From Peptococcaceae bacterium BICA1-7 (GTDB lineage: Bacteria; Bacillota; Desulfotomaculia; Desulfotomaculales; Desulfocucumaceae): a stretch of 64,000 nt of DNA. Position numbers and translations under genes: made by a program. The stretch spans positions 1 to 64,000 of the forward strand of contig JUEB01000022.1 of NCBI GenBank assembly GCA_000802095.1. Reading direction: 5' to 3'. Numbering within the stretch: the first letter of the stretch is position 1; each line of letters opens with the position of its first letter. Positions 43,049 to 52,303 of this stretch are shown piece after piece. The notes beneath the pieces are model-generated. The model was given only the letters and a program-made list of their open reading frames with translations. It ran no database searches and was not told the DNA's origin.

Positions 43049-44551
43049 ATGAAAATAACCTTAATATCACCAAAGCGGGAAAGATTTGAACAAAACAGAA
43101 TGGAATTTTGGGAATTTGGATTTATGGCTAGTACGGCAGGTCTCGGAACCAGAAAATATAGTGGCACACCTTTGGCAATACCCATCCTTGCCTCACTGAT
43201 ACCGGATAAATACGATATCGAAGTAATTGACGAAAATATCGATGAAATTGATTTTAACAGACCAACGGATCTAGTACTCTTAACATTCTTTACTACTGCT
43301 GCCACCAGGGGATATGAGATAGGGGATATATATAGAAGTAAAAATGTAAAAGTGGTTATAGGTGGCTGTCATGCCTCAATGGAACCGGATGAGACCAGTA
43401 AACATGCCGATGCTGTTTCCATAGGAGAAGCAGAGGTACTATTGCCCAGAATACTAAATGACTTCGAAAGTGGTGTACTGGCTCCCTTTTATAGGGTTGC
43501 CGAAGCAGAGAGGCCCAACCTGGATAATCAACCGGTACCGCGGTTTAATGCCTTGAAATTAGAGAATTACTTTAACCCCACTATACAAACCATGAGAGGC
43601 TGTCCCATGGGTTGCGAGTTCTGCACAGTGCGAGTTCATTGGGGAGCAAAATATCGTTATAAGCCTATTGAAAAAGTGATTAGTGAGATTGAGCTGTTAA
43701 AAAAACAATTTGGAAGAAATACTTTCATAATGATAGTTGATGATGATGTTGCTGCTAATACCACACGTTCAAAAGAGTTGTTTAAAGCATTAATACCGCT
43801 AAAAATACAGTGGATGAGCCAGGGATCGATGGCTATGGCCAAGGATGACGAATATCTTGACCTGATGGTGAAATCCGGTGGAACCAGAATGATAATGGGG
43901 TTTGAGTCAATATCAGCAGATAACCTCAAAAATATGAGGAAAAACCCAGCCAATAAATTGAACGAATTTACTGACAATATCCGTAAAATACAGTCATACG
44001 GAGTTGCCATAATTGGAGCATTTGTCTTTGGCTTTGATGGAGATGATACTACTTGTTTTGATAATACCGCCAATTTTATTATTGAAAACAGCATTGGACT
44101 TCCTCAGCTTTTTGCTTTGACGCCTTTTCCGGGAACAGCCTTAACTAAAAGGCTGGAGGAGGAAAACAGAATATTATCGAGGGACTGGAAGTATTACACC
44201 GGCTCGACAGTTCAATTTGTACCAAAACTAATGTCAGTTGGAGAATTAGAGGAAGGTTACTATCGTACAATTCAAAATGTATATTCGTATAAAAATATTT
44301 TAAAAAGGTTAACTGGGTTATGGGATCTATGGGATAAGCATGCTCAAAGAGAAGAACACATACTTGTTAAGGAAAAAATAGATGTAATATTACTTAATGA
44401 GAACTTCAGGGCCTGTGCCTATAGTTATAGAAATTGTTATGATGTTGATATCGAAGAAGAAAAACATTATAAAAATGAGATTCAAAATAAATTGAAGATG
44501 TTTCTTAAGAAAAGAAATGTGCTTATGGAAAGGATAAGACCATATGCCTGA
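43049..44551 (+). CDS. Cobalamin-binding-like radical SAM protein
   Basis: 500-residue protein with an N-terminal B12-binding-like Rossmann domain (about 1-150: IGGCHASMEPDETSKHADAVSIGEAE) and a radical SAM domain. The [4Fe-4S] cluster cysteines are Cys185, Cys189 and Cys192 in GCPMGCEFC, with a later GFESISADNLKNMRK strand and ALTPFPGT. This layout is that of the BchE/P-methylase class (B12-radical SAM). Members methylate unreactive carbons or rearrange chains. Upstream GGAG and a 124-base gap from the ACP gene suggest one transcript. Exact reaction unknown. Confidence 0.85.
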   Translation: MKITLISPKRERFEQNRMEFWEFGFMASTAGLGTRKYSGTPLAIPILASLIPDKYDIEVIDENIDEIDFNRPTDLVLLTFFTTAATRGYEIGDIYRSKNVKVVIGGCHASMEPDETSKHADAVSIGEAEVLLPRILNDFESGVLAPFYRVAEAERPNLDNQPVPRFNALKLENYFNPTIQTMRGCPMGCEFCTVRVHWGAKYRYKPIEKVISEIELLKKQFGRNTFIMIVDDDVAANTTRSKELFKALIPLKIQWMSQGSMAMAKDDEYLDLMVKSGGTRMIMGFESISADNLKNMRKNPANKLNEFTDNIRKIQSYGVAIIGAFVFGFDGDDTTCFDNTANFIIENSIGLPQLFALTPFPGTALTKRLEEENRILSRDWKYYTGSTVQFVPKLMSVGELEEGYYRTIQNVYSYKNILKRLTGLWDLWDKHAQREEHILVKEKIDVILLNENFRACAYSYRNCYDVDIEEEKHYKNEIQNKLKMFLKKRNVLMERIRPYA

Positions 44552-44575
44552 TTTCTTCTATAATGGAGGAGTGAC

Positions 44576-45655
44576 ATGTATAAGAATAAATATGTAAATA
44601 TATTTTCTAAAATAGCCTGGGACTTTGGCCTGCTAAAAGAAGATCTGTTGAAATCAGTGGAAAAAAAATTTGATACATCGAATAATATTATAATAACCAG
44701 AGAACTTGAGGCTAAGCCTACAACACTCTATTTAATGCAATATTTATCAGAGGGCTGCCAGGCCAATTGCGCCTTTTGTGTTCAGGGGCTATCCAGTACC
44801 AGGGAAAGAAAATCATCCTATCTGGTAGCCAATCAGCTGCTAAGATTTCCATTGGATACTATTACTCAGTTCTTAAAGGATAAAGAGCTGCCATTTAAGA
44901 GAGTTTGCATTCAAACCATACTGCATGATGAGGCTTTTGATGATTTAGTTAATCTTGTAGAGGAGTTAAAAAAAGCCACTGATTTGCCAATAAGCGCTAA
45001 TTGCACTCCGATGAGCAGGGAAAGTATAAGTAAATTAAATGACATTGGACTTGACAGGATAATAATCAATTATGAACTGGTAACACCTGAACTCTTCGAT
45101 AGGATAAGGGGAAGAGAACGTAATAGTCCATATAGTTGGGAACAGACAACCCGGGCATTGGATTACGCTATGGAAATATTCGGATATCCCAGGGTTTTAT
45201 CGCACCTGATCATAGGAATTGGCGAAACAGACCTTGATGCTTTGAAACTTATAGAAAATTTGCACAGGAAAAAAATAATCCCCTCTTTATTTGCTTTTCG
45301 ACCGCTTAAAGGGACAGATCTTGAGAATTATTCACGTGTTTCCCATGAAAGGTTTCACTGTATACAAATGGCCGCCTTTCTTATTAAAAATGATCTGACG
45401 GACCTTAAAAATATGAAATTCGACCAAGCAGGGAACCTGATTGATCCCGGGGTAGAGGAAGAAATTATCAGAAATGCTATCTATGGAGGAAAATGTTTTA
45501 TGACCAGCGGATGTCCCTGGTGTAACAGGCCAAACTATACCGTAGATCCTGGTGAACGTCACTATACTTACCCGAGAGTGCCGTCTCCCGACGAACTGTC
45601 TGATATAAAAAGAGAAATAGGCCGCCGGTGGAATTTATTTGGCGGAGATATATAA
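44576..45655 (+). CDS. LipS1-like radical SAM protein
   Basis: 359-residue radical SAM protein with cluster cysteines 61, 65 and 68 (GCQANCAFCVQG). Further on it has HLIIGIGETDLDA and FAFRPLKGTDLE. Its C-terminal SGCPWCNRPNY motif, followed by PGERHYTYPR, is the auxiliary-cluster-type end I associate with LipS1, half of the LipS1/LipS2 lipoyl-synthase system. The identification is from remembered motif pattern, not a search. GGAGGA precedes the ATG; it starts 24 bases after the previous gene and its stop overlaps the next start as TAATG. A LipS2-like gene lies 1.9 kb downstream. Confidence 0.75.
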   Translation: MYKNKYVNIFSKIAWDFGLLKEDLLKSVEKKFDTSNNIIITRELEAKPTTLYLMQYLSEGCQANCAFCVQGLSSTRERKSSYLVANQLLRFPLDTITQFLKDKELPFKRVCIQTILHDEAFDDLVNLVEELKKATDLPISANCTPMSRESISKLNDIGLDRIIINYELVTPELFDRIRGRERNSPYSWEQTTRALDYAMEIFGYPRVLSHLIIGIGETDLDALKLIENLHRKKIIPSLFAFRPLKGTDLENYSRVSHERFHCIQMAAFLIKNDLTDLKNMKFDQAGNLIDPGVEEEIIRNAIYGGKCFMTSGCPWCNRPNYTVDPGERHYTYPRVPSPDELSDIKREIGRRWNLFGGDI

Positions 45656-46959
45656 TGAGTAATTTTTTTAAGCGCTTCGGCACAAAAGCGTTATTTACAA
45701 CCGTCCCAGTCACTTCAATATCTATCGTTAATCAGGTTCCTGGACAAAGAATAGATATAAACTCTCTTAATACTGTGGAGGATTGTATTCTTCTGGCCAA
45801 TAACGAGTCCTTTCAGAGCGGAAAGATACAACCCGCTATTGGACTCCATTTCCTAAAAGAAAATATATCCTGCATCGATATATTGGAGTATCCTACCTGG
45901 GAAGAATATGAAAATACCCTTAAGAACAATTATGACATTGTAGCCATAGGGTTCTATACTATGAATTTTTATGATGCCATAAGAATGGCTAATATGGCAA
46001 AGGAATATGGTGTTAAAGAGGTGTGGGCGGGTAATTATGGAGCTATGACCCCGGGGGTAACCGATTATTTTGACCGCCGGATAATTGGATTTCCTGAAAA
46101 AGAATTAAAAATGGCCCTTGATAATGAAGTATTGCAAAGCATAAAGCATCCGGTACTTACAACCCCCTTTAGGATATTAGCCAATGAGGAAAAAGCCGGA
46201 TTTCTTATATCTAACAGAGGGTGCAAATACAATTGTGATTTTTGTTCCACATCACATTTTGCGCCCTTGGTTGAAAAAATCAGCACAGAAGAGATTGAGC
46301 GTGTGCTTGATATATATAAAGATATGGGAGTCAATTATATCATTTTATTTGATGAAACATTTTTGCAGGATAAAAATCATGCCAGGGAAACTATAAATTT
46401 ACTGCATAAAAAGGAAATGAAATGGTTTTGCACAACAAGGGCAGATTTACTGATAGGTCATGTGAGTGAACTGAAAGAAAAGGGTCTGGACGGGGTTTAT
46501 ATGGGCATTGAATCAATGAACGATGGTAATCTCAAGGATCAAAAAAAAGGAGAGTCAGTTGAAAGAATAAAAGAAGCAATTATGGAATTAACCAGGAATG
46601 AAATTTCAATATCTGGGACATATATTCTTGGCTTATTAAATGATACATCTGAATCCATAAAGTCAGATCTGGAAAAGCTACAGGATTTATCCCTATTTGT
46701 GCTGATATTTTTGGTTTTGACACCATATCCCGAGCTTCCTCAATACTTGTCCTGGAAAAATAAAGGTCTTATTATTAACGACGACTGGCGCTCATATGAC
46801 GGCATGAATTTGGTATTTCGCCACCCGAACATGAGTGTTGAAGATGTAAGAGATATTTTTGAATATGCTGTGTGTAATATTTATAGCCCCTATAATTACA
46901 ATAAACGAAGAGTGTTGCAAAGAATGCAAAAAATTAAAAGTTCAATAATACAAGGATGA
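45655..46959 (+). CDS. Second cobalamin-binding-like radical SAM protein
   Basis: 434 residues. ATG 45655 overlaps the preceding stop (TAATG), so translation is coupled; a GTG at 45628 is internal to the LipS1-like gene. The N-terminal 150 residues look like a B12-type Rossmann domain (VAIGFYTMNFYDAIRMANMA, VWAGNYGAMTP, IGFPEKELKMAL) without an obvious DxHxxG cobalamin ligand. The radical SAM motif is GCKYNCDFC (Cys190, 194, 197), followed by YIILFDETFLQD and GVYMGIESMNDGNLK. It is only distantly like the first B12-type protein, so the two probably act at different steps. Confidence 0.82.
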   Translation: MSNFFKRFGTKALFTTVPVTSISIVNQVPGQRIDINSLNTVEDCILLANNESFQSGKIQPAIGLHFLKENISCIDILEYPTWEEYENTLKNNYDIVAIGFYTMNFYDAIRMANMAKEYGVKEVWAGNYGAMTPGVTDYFDRRIIGFPEKELKMALDNEVLQSIKHPVLTTPFRILANEEKAGFLISNRGCKYNCDFCSTSHFAPLVEKISTEEIERVLDIYKDMGVNYIILFDETFLQDKNHARETINLLHKKEMKWFCTTRADLLIGHVSELKEKGLDGVYMGIESMNDGNLKDQKKGESVERIKEAIMELTRNEISISGTYILGLLNDTSESIKSDLEKLQDLSLFVLIFLVLTPYPELPQYLSWKNKGLIINDDWRSYDGMNLVFRHPNMSVEDVRDIFEYAVCNIYSPYNYNKRRVLQRMQKIKSSIIQG

Positions 46960-46981
46960 GAAATTTGAAAGGTACAAAGGA

Positions 46982-47437
46982 ATGATACTTTTACCAAGTG
47001 ACAATGGATGTTATGTTTGTGGCGTTATGAATAAAAAGGGATTCAATAACCCATTTTATGTTGATGGAGATTTTGTTGTGGCTTTTTTTGAAGGGAGTAT
47101 TGACTATAAGGGCCATGGCCCAATTCACGGCGGTGTCCCTGCAGCCCTGCTGGACGAGGCAATGGGTCTTGGAGTCACATATTCTAAAAAAATACTGTGT
47201 GTTACGGCTGAAATTACAATTCGGTACTTAAAGCCTCTTCATATAAATGGGAGTTATACTGTGCGCGGGAGGATGGTCAAGGACAGGAAACTGCTGTGTG
47301 AAGCTTACGGAGAGATTATTGATCATGAACACAACAGGTATGTAAAGGCTTTCGGTAAGTATGTGCCTCTTACAAAGGCGCAGTCCTGTGAATTATATCC
47401 CGATGTTTTTACTGACCATTTTGGTAACAGCAAGTAA
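46982..47437 (+). CDS. Hotdog-fold acyl-CoA/ACP thioesterase (PaaI/4HBT-like)
   Basis: 151-residue hotdog thioesterase that hydrolyses acyl thioesters. The active-site block is HGGVPAALLDEAMG (residues about 48-61), with the Asp/Glu pair typical of PaaI/4HBT proteins, and TAEITIRYLKPLHING strands after it. It lies 22 bases after the second B12-type gene, between LipS1-like and LipS2-like genes. In this setting it would release the modified chain from the ACP. AAGGA and GAAAGG lie just before the ATG. Confidence 0.85.
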   Translation: MILLPSDNGCYVCGVMNKKGFNNPFYVDGDFVVAFFEGSIDYKGHGPIHGGVPAALLDEAMGLGVTYSKKILCVTAEITIRYLKPLHINGSYTVRGRMVKDRKLLCEAYGEIIDHEHNRYVKAFGKYVPLTKAQSCELYPDVFTDHFGNSK

Positions 47438-47553
47438 AAGTTACCTGTTTATGGGGTCTCTTCCTCAATACATTCTTGTGAAATTGATCCAGGGTATTCC
47501 ATAAACTGTTACTACCAACTGTTTAAAGCCTGAAAAAGAGGGGTGATAATAAA

Positions 47554-48615
47554 GTGGGTGCTTCAGATTATCTGCGCATTAAATGCAGCAGCAGTCCTGT
47601 TGACTGGCTCATGGAGGAGGCACGAAATATTTCCTGGAAACATTTTGGAAAAAACATTGAACTTTACTACTCTTACTACCAGGATAAATCTAATGAAACG
47701 CAATTTACTAAGGACGCCAGGGAGAGGTATAAAGTTGATTATATTAGTAAGATAAAAAAATCACTTGTCAATGTTACACCCATCATAAGTTTATCAGGTC
47801 AGAGATGTGAGCTTAGATGCGATCACTGTAAAACAATTACACTAAGAGCCATGTATGATGCGGAAAGTCCGGAAAAATTGTATCAGTCAGCAAAATCATT
47901 TTATTTGAATGGCTCAAAAGGAATTCTTTTGTCCGCCGGTTCAAGGAAGGACGGAAGCACCCTGATAGGGCAAGAGTATAATGATACGATTAAACGTATT
48001 AAAGAGGATTTTTCCATGTATATAGGGGTGCATGCCGGTTATGTATCCCGTCAGCGGGTTAAAGAAATAAAGGAGCTTGGTGCGGATAGTATTTTAATTG
48101 ACGTTATTGGCCATCAGGAAACATTAAGTAAAGTATACCACATCGAACGCCCGCTAAGCGTTGTTGAGGAGGTCATAAGTTATACTATTGAAGAAAATAT
48201 AGATGTAATTCCACATATATGTATTGGCCTTCATTATGGAGAAATTAAGGGTGAATATGACGCAATTAAAATGCTTTCCAAATACCCATTGAAATATATA
48301 ACTTTTATAATATTGGTGCCAACCCCGGGAACTCCCATGGCATCCCTGGATCCTCCGGATATTACCAGCGTAGCCCGTGTTATGGCTTACGGAAGATTTA
48401 AATTGCCAAAGGTCATACACTCTCTGGGATGTACCAGGCCAATAGGAGTATTTGGAGAAGAAGCGGAGTTAATGGCTATCCAGTTGGGTTGCAACAGGAT
48501 TGCAGGCATATCATCTGACTTGACCATAAAAAAGTGCAAGGAACTGGGATTGAATTTCAATATTGCGTCACATTGCTGTATGATAGGTAACGGTATGTTT
48601 GATAGTTTAATATGA
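47554..48615 (+). CDS. LipS2-like radical SAM protein
   Basis: 353-residue radical SAM protein with cluster cysteines 85, 89 and 92 (RCELRCDHC). SILIDVIGHQETLSKVYHI, ICIGLHYGEIKGEYDAI and VPTPGTPMASLDPP follow the pattern I remember for LipS2, the partner of LipS1. Differences from that pattern include HCKTITLRAM in place of a Gly-rich HCGGKLLEGM-like segment, and SAGSRKDG where a GGC-type Cys is common. GTG 47554 follows GAGGGGTGAT. It makes a LipS-type pair with the gene at 44.6 kb. Function on an ACP-bound chain is inference. Confidence 0.75.
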   Translation: MGASDYLRIKCSSSPVDWLMEEARNISWKHFGKNIELYYSYYQDKSNETQFTKDARERYKVDYISKIKKSLVNVTPIISLSGQRCELRCDHCKTITLRAMYDAESPEKLYQSAKSFYLNGSKGILLSAGSRKDGSTLIGQEYNDTIKRIKEDFSMYIGVHAGYVSRQRVKEIKELGADSILIDVIGHQETLSKVYHIERPLSVVEEVISYTIEENIDVIPHICIGLHYGEIKGEYDAIKMLSKYPLKYITFIILVPTPGTPMASLDPPDITSVARVMAYGRFKLPKVIHSLGCTRPIGVFGEEAELMAIQLGCNRIAGISSDLTIKKCKELGLNFNIASHCCMIGNGMFDSLI

Positions 48616-48657
48616 TCTAATGTGTAACCAAATAAATAACAGAAAGGTGTGGTTTTA

Positions 48658-49158
48658 ATGGGAAAACAATTATTGGAGAATGTTACCCGGGAAAAAATGC
48701 TAAAAGATATGTGGTTGCTGCATGATAGTAGATGGTTCATAAAAGTAATTGGAGAATTTGGTTTCGATGCTGCAAATAAGCTCAATCAGGAGATAAATAA
48801 GTCTATCGGAAGAACTGAGATGAAACGGTTAATTAAAGAGCTTAAACGTGAAAAGATAGGCAGTGCTAAAGAACTGAAGGAAATATTTGATACAGCTGTT
48901 GAACTGTATTTACCTGATGAGCATCAATATGAATTTGAGGTTTATGATGAACATACAGTTCTCGGTAAAGTAATTAAATGCTTTATTCATAGTCACCTGG
49001 AAAAGGCCGGAACCACCAGTATCTATAAGTGCCCCGGCAAGTTAAGGTGTGATTCCTGGCTGGAGGCCTGCGGCGTTAAAGGAGAATCCATTGCTGATAA
49101 AACAGCCCAGGATTGTAATGGAAGGTGCACCATAACCTACAAAATAAATTGGGAATAA
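48658..49158 (+). CDS. DUF6125-like cysteine-containing protein
   Basis: 166-residue cytoplasmic protein resembling the DUF6125 family (related to L-2-aminothiazoline-4-carboxylate hydrolase-like proteins). The N-half has WLLHDSRWFIKVIGEFGFDAANKLNQ, a recurrent family segment, and the C-half has six cysteines including KCPGKLRCDSW, EACG and DCNGRC. Start ATG 48658 follows AAAGGTG. The function of DUF6125 is unknown. In this cluster it could bind a sulfur donor or an intermediate, but that is inference. Confidence 0.65.
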   Translation: MGKQLLENVTREKMLKDMWLLHDSRWFIKVIGEFGFDAANKLNQEINKSIGRTEMKRLIKELKREKIGSAKELKEIFDTAVELYLPDEHQYEFEVYDEHTVLGKVIKCFIHSHLEKAGTTSIYKCPGKLRCDSWLEACGVKGESIADKTAQDCNGRCTITYKINWE

Positions 49159-49251
49159 AAAAGATTTTACCTGGCAGACCATTGTTCTTAAATTGATCAG
49201 ATAAATATGCCCTTGGATTAAATGGCTGTGTATATGATATTTGAGGGATGG

Positions 49252-51000
49252 ATGACCATGAACAATTACAGTGTTTTTAATAATATGATTGATGTATTAC
49301 AGTATCAGTCAGAAGTCAAAGCAGATAAAATAGTGTATACTTTTTTAGATTACACTCTAGATGATGACTACGTTGAAAATAAAATTACATATCGCCAGTT
49401 AGAGAAAAAGGCCAGCATTGTATCCTTCTTTCTTCAGCAGCACCAGTGTTTTGGAGAAAGAGCCATATTACTTTATCCACCTGGGATAGACTATATTGTC
49501 GCATTTTTTGCCTGTTTACGGGCCGGTGTTTTGGCAGTGCCCTCCTACCCCCCATATTCCACAAAGATTTTTTCTCAATTTATTTCTATTGTTAAGGATG
49601 CTCTGCCAAAATTCGTTATTACTAATAAACTTATGGCCGAAGTGCTTAAATCTCAGTTAGGAGAGAGCCCTGATTTCCCGGATATAATATGGATCGAAAC
49701 CGATGGTCTCGATGATGAAGAATTGCATGAATATAAGCCAACACCCAATAAAATTGCATTTCTCCAGTATACCTCCGGCTCAACCTCTCAGCCAAGAGGG
49801 GTTATGGTTACTCATGATAATTTACTGCATAACCTATTTTTAATACGTGATAGTTTTCAGCATGAATCACATAGCTGTGGAGTAATATGGCTTCCTCCCT
49901 ATCATGACATGGGCCTTATTGGAGGTATATTACAACCATTGTATGCAGGCTTTCCGGTGGTTTTGATGTCACCACTGGATTTCCTAAAAAAACCGATAAG
50001 GTGGCTGCGGGCAATAACCAGCTACAGGGCGAATACCAGTGGCGGTCCTAATTTTGCTTATGAATTGTGCATAAGGAAGGTTACACCGGAACAAAGGCAG
50101 AGTCTGGATTTAAGAAGCTGGGATTTGGCCTTTAATGGTGCTGAGCTGGTACAGGCCGATACAATCGAAGAATTTGCCAAAACATTTGAGGATTGCGGTT
50201 TTAATCCCCGGGCATTTTATCCATGCTATGGGCTAGCTGAATCAACATTAATAGTAACCGGAGGATTAAAGGGGGAACTGCCTAAAATAGCGCAATTTGA
50301 TAAAGAAAGTATACTTGATAATATTGCTCTGCCTAAAAATTCACATGATGGAGGATTGCATAAACGATATGTGGGCTGTGGTTATCCCCTGCATGTGGGT
50401 GAAGTTGCAATAGTGGATCAGGAAACATGTGTAAAATTGGAACAGGGCTGTGTAGGAGAAATATGGGTAAAAAATCCCAGTGTTGCTTTTGGATACTGGA
50501 ACAATAATGATGAGACAGAGAGAATTTTTAATGCTTATCTGTCTGATACAAATGAAGGCCCTTTTCTCAGAACAGGTGATCTTGGGTTTATATATGATGG
50601 GGAGTTATTTGTAATAGGACGGATCAACGATATAATAATCCGGGGTAAAAACTACTATCCCTATGATATTGAAAAATCTGCTGAGATAAGTCACCCCTGT
50701 CTGAGAAAGGGGTGCAATGCCTTGTTTTCGGTGGGTGAAGCTGATGATATGAGAATTATTTTAATGCAAGAAATAAAAAATGGTTATGAGGATATAGATC
50801 TTAGAGAAGTTGTAAGTAGTATACGGGATTTAATTGCTTTGAACCACCAGCTATATGTTAACGAGATAGTGTTGATTAGACAGAATTCCATACCTAAAAC
50901 ATCAAGTGGTAAGATAAGAAGAAGTGCATGCAGGGAGAATTATTTGCGTAATAAATTTGAAGCTGTTTTTGGTGAACAGCAAAATCTTGACTCACTGTAA
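49252..51000 (+). CDS. Fatty-acyl-AMP ligase (FAAL)
   Basis: 582-residue adenylate-forming enzyme of the FadD32/FAAL type, which activates a fatty acid as acyl-AMP and passes it to an ACP rather than to CoA. Motifs are [16 protein letters not shown] (ATP loop), [10 protein letters not shown] (a FAAL hallmark), [20 protein letters not shown] and [18 protein letters not shown], and the catalytic Lys in [15 protein letters not shown] lies at 49243-49247, so ATG 49252 or 49258 is the likely start, not 49222. It faces the ACP across the cluster and is probably its loading enzyme. Confidence 0.9.
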   Translation: MTMNNYSVFNNMIDVLQYQSEVKADKIVYTFLDYTLDDDYVENKITYRQLEKKASIVSFFLQQHQCFGERAILLYPPGIDYIVAFFACLRAGVLAVPSYPPYSTKIFSQFISIVKDALPKFVITNKLMAEVLKSQLGESPDFPDIIWIETDGLDDEELHEYKPTPNKIAFLQYTSGSTSQPRGVMVTHDNLLHNLFLIRDSFQHESHSCGVIWLPPYHDMGLIGGILQPLYAGFPVVLMSPLDFLKKPIRWLRAITSYRANTSGGPNFAYELCIRKVTPEQRQSLDLRSWDLAFNGAELVQADTIEEFAKTFEDCGFNPRAFYPCYGLAESTLIVTGGLKGELPKIAQFDKESILDNIALPKNSHDGGLHKRYVGCGYPLHVGEVAIVDQETCVKLEQGCVGEIWVKNPSVAFGYWNNNDETERIFNAYLSDTNEGPFLRTGDLGFIYDGELFVIGRINDIIIRGKNYYPYDIEKSAEISHPCLRKGCNALFSVGEADDMRIILMQEIKNGYEDIDLREVVSSIRDLIALNHQLYVNEIVLIRQNSIPKTSSGKIRRSACRENYLRNKFEAVFGEQQNLDSL

Positions 51001-51014
51001 AGGAGGCCTGTATA

Positions 51015-52205
51015 TTGCCCAGACACTGGTTTACATCCGAATCTGTAACCGAGGGACACCCCGACAAGGTGGCTGACCAGATATCCGATGCCATTCTGGA
51101 TCAGATTATCGGTCTGGATCCTGCTGCCCGGGTGGCCTGCGAGACCTTTGTCACCACCGGTCTTGTGCTGGTGGGCGGCGAGATAACCACCAGATGTTAT
51201 GTAGACATTCCACGGGTAGCACGGGAGACAGTCAGGGAGATCGGTTACACCAGAGCTAAATATGGCTTTGATTGCGACACCTGCGCAGTGATCACCTCTA
51301 TTAACGAGCAGTCTCCGGACATCGCCCTGGGAGTGGATGAGTGCCTTGAGGCCAAGGAGGGCCAGGAAGCCAACAGTGGATTAGAAGCCATGGGGGCAGG
51401 TGATCAGGGTATGATGTTCGGCTATGCCTGTAGCGAAACCCCCGAATTGATGCCCATGCCCATCTCGCTGGCCCACCATATGGCTTGGCGTCTGGCTAAT
51501 GTGCGCAAGACCAGGGAATTGCCTTACCTGCGTCCTGACGGCAAGGTGCAGGTCACAGTTGAATACGAAGAAAGCAGACCGGTCCGGGTGGATACCATCA
51601 TTGTCTCGGCTCAGCACCACCCGCGGATGGGGCAGGAGGCAATCCGGGAGGACATTATAAACAAAGTAATCAGGCCCAGTGTTCCTGAAGAAATGATCGA
51701 CTCCGGCACCCGCTTCCTGGTCAATCCTACCGGCCGGTTTGCAGTGGGTGGCCCCCAGGGCGATACTGGCCTAACCGGACGGAAGATCATTGTGGACACC
51801 TACGGAGGCATGGCCCGTCATGGCGGCGGCGCCTTTTCAGGCAAGGATCCCACCAAGGTAGACCGCTCGGCCAGCTATGCATTGCGCTATGTGGCTAAGA
51901 ACATTGTAGCCGCCGGTCTGGCAGAACGATGTGAGGTGCAGGCGGCATATGCCATAGGTGTGGCCAGACCGGTATCCATCAGGGTGGATACCTTTAATAC
52001 TGGCCGGGTGGACGAAGAAAAGCTGGTGCGGGCGGTAATGGAAGTATTCGATCTGCGGCCCGCAGCCATTATCCGTGACCTTGATTTACGTCGGCCAATA
52101 TTTAAGAACACCGCTGCTTATGGTCACTTTGGGCGGAGGGACATCTCCCTGCCCTGGGAGAGCACCAATAGGGTTAGCATGTTACGCCAGCTTTTTAATT
52201 GTTAA
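51015..52205 (+). CDS. metK: S-adenosylmethionine synthetase
   Basis: 396-residue methionine adenosyltransferase making SAM from methionine and ATP. It has [52 protein letters not shown] and the phosphate-binding [22 protein letters not shown] precedes the TTG start 14 bases after the FAAL stop, so it is probably in the same transcript, and it would supply SAM to the radical SAM enzymes. Its base composition is clearly higher in G+C than the preceding genes. Whether it is the cell's only metK cannot be seen from this window. Confidence 0.95.
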   Translation: MPRHWFTSESVTEGHPDKVADQISDAILDQIIGLDPAARVACETFVTTGLVLVGGEITTRCYVDIPRVARETVREIGYTRAKYGFDCDTCAVITSINEQSPDIALGVDECLEAKEGQEANSGLEAMGAGDQGMMFGYACSETPELMPMPISLAHHMAWRLANVRKTRELPYLRPDGKVQVTVEYEESRPVRVDTIIVSAQHHPRMGQEAIREDIINKVIRPSVPEEMIDSGTRFLVNPTGRFAVGGPQGDTGLTGRKIIVDTYGGMARHGGGAFSGKDPTKVDRSASYALRYVAKNIVAAGLAERCEVQAAYAIGVARPVSIRVDTFNTGRVDEEKLVRAVMEVFDLRPAAIIRDLDLRRPIFKNTAAYGHFGRRDISLPWESTNRVSMLRQLFNC

Positions 52206-52303
52206 CATAATATTATTGCTGAAATAAAGAATCAGCCGTTAATCACACCGTAATAATCCATTTTATTGCACGGAATGCTATGGGAATCGAAAGGATATAG
52301 GTT

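Noticed and set aside
42667-51000. Reading the cluster as a standard fatty-acid or polyketide locus
   Set aside because: No ketosynthase, reductase or dehydratase is present, and four radical SAM proteins are not part of fatty-acid synthesis.
51001-51014. SAM riboswitch before metK
   Set aside because: Only 14 bases separate metK from the FAAL stop, too little for a riboswitch.
42667-52205. Reading the cluster as a RiPP biosynthesis locus
   Set aside because: There is no clear precursor peptide, no RiPP recognition element and no peptidase or exporter, while ACP, FAAL and thioesterase point to an acyl substrate.
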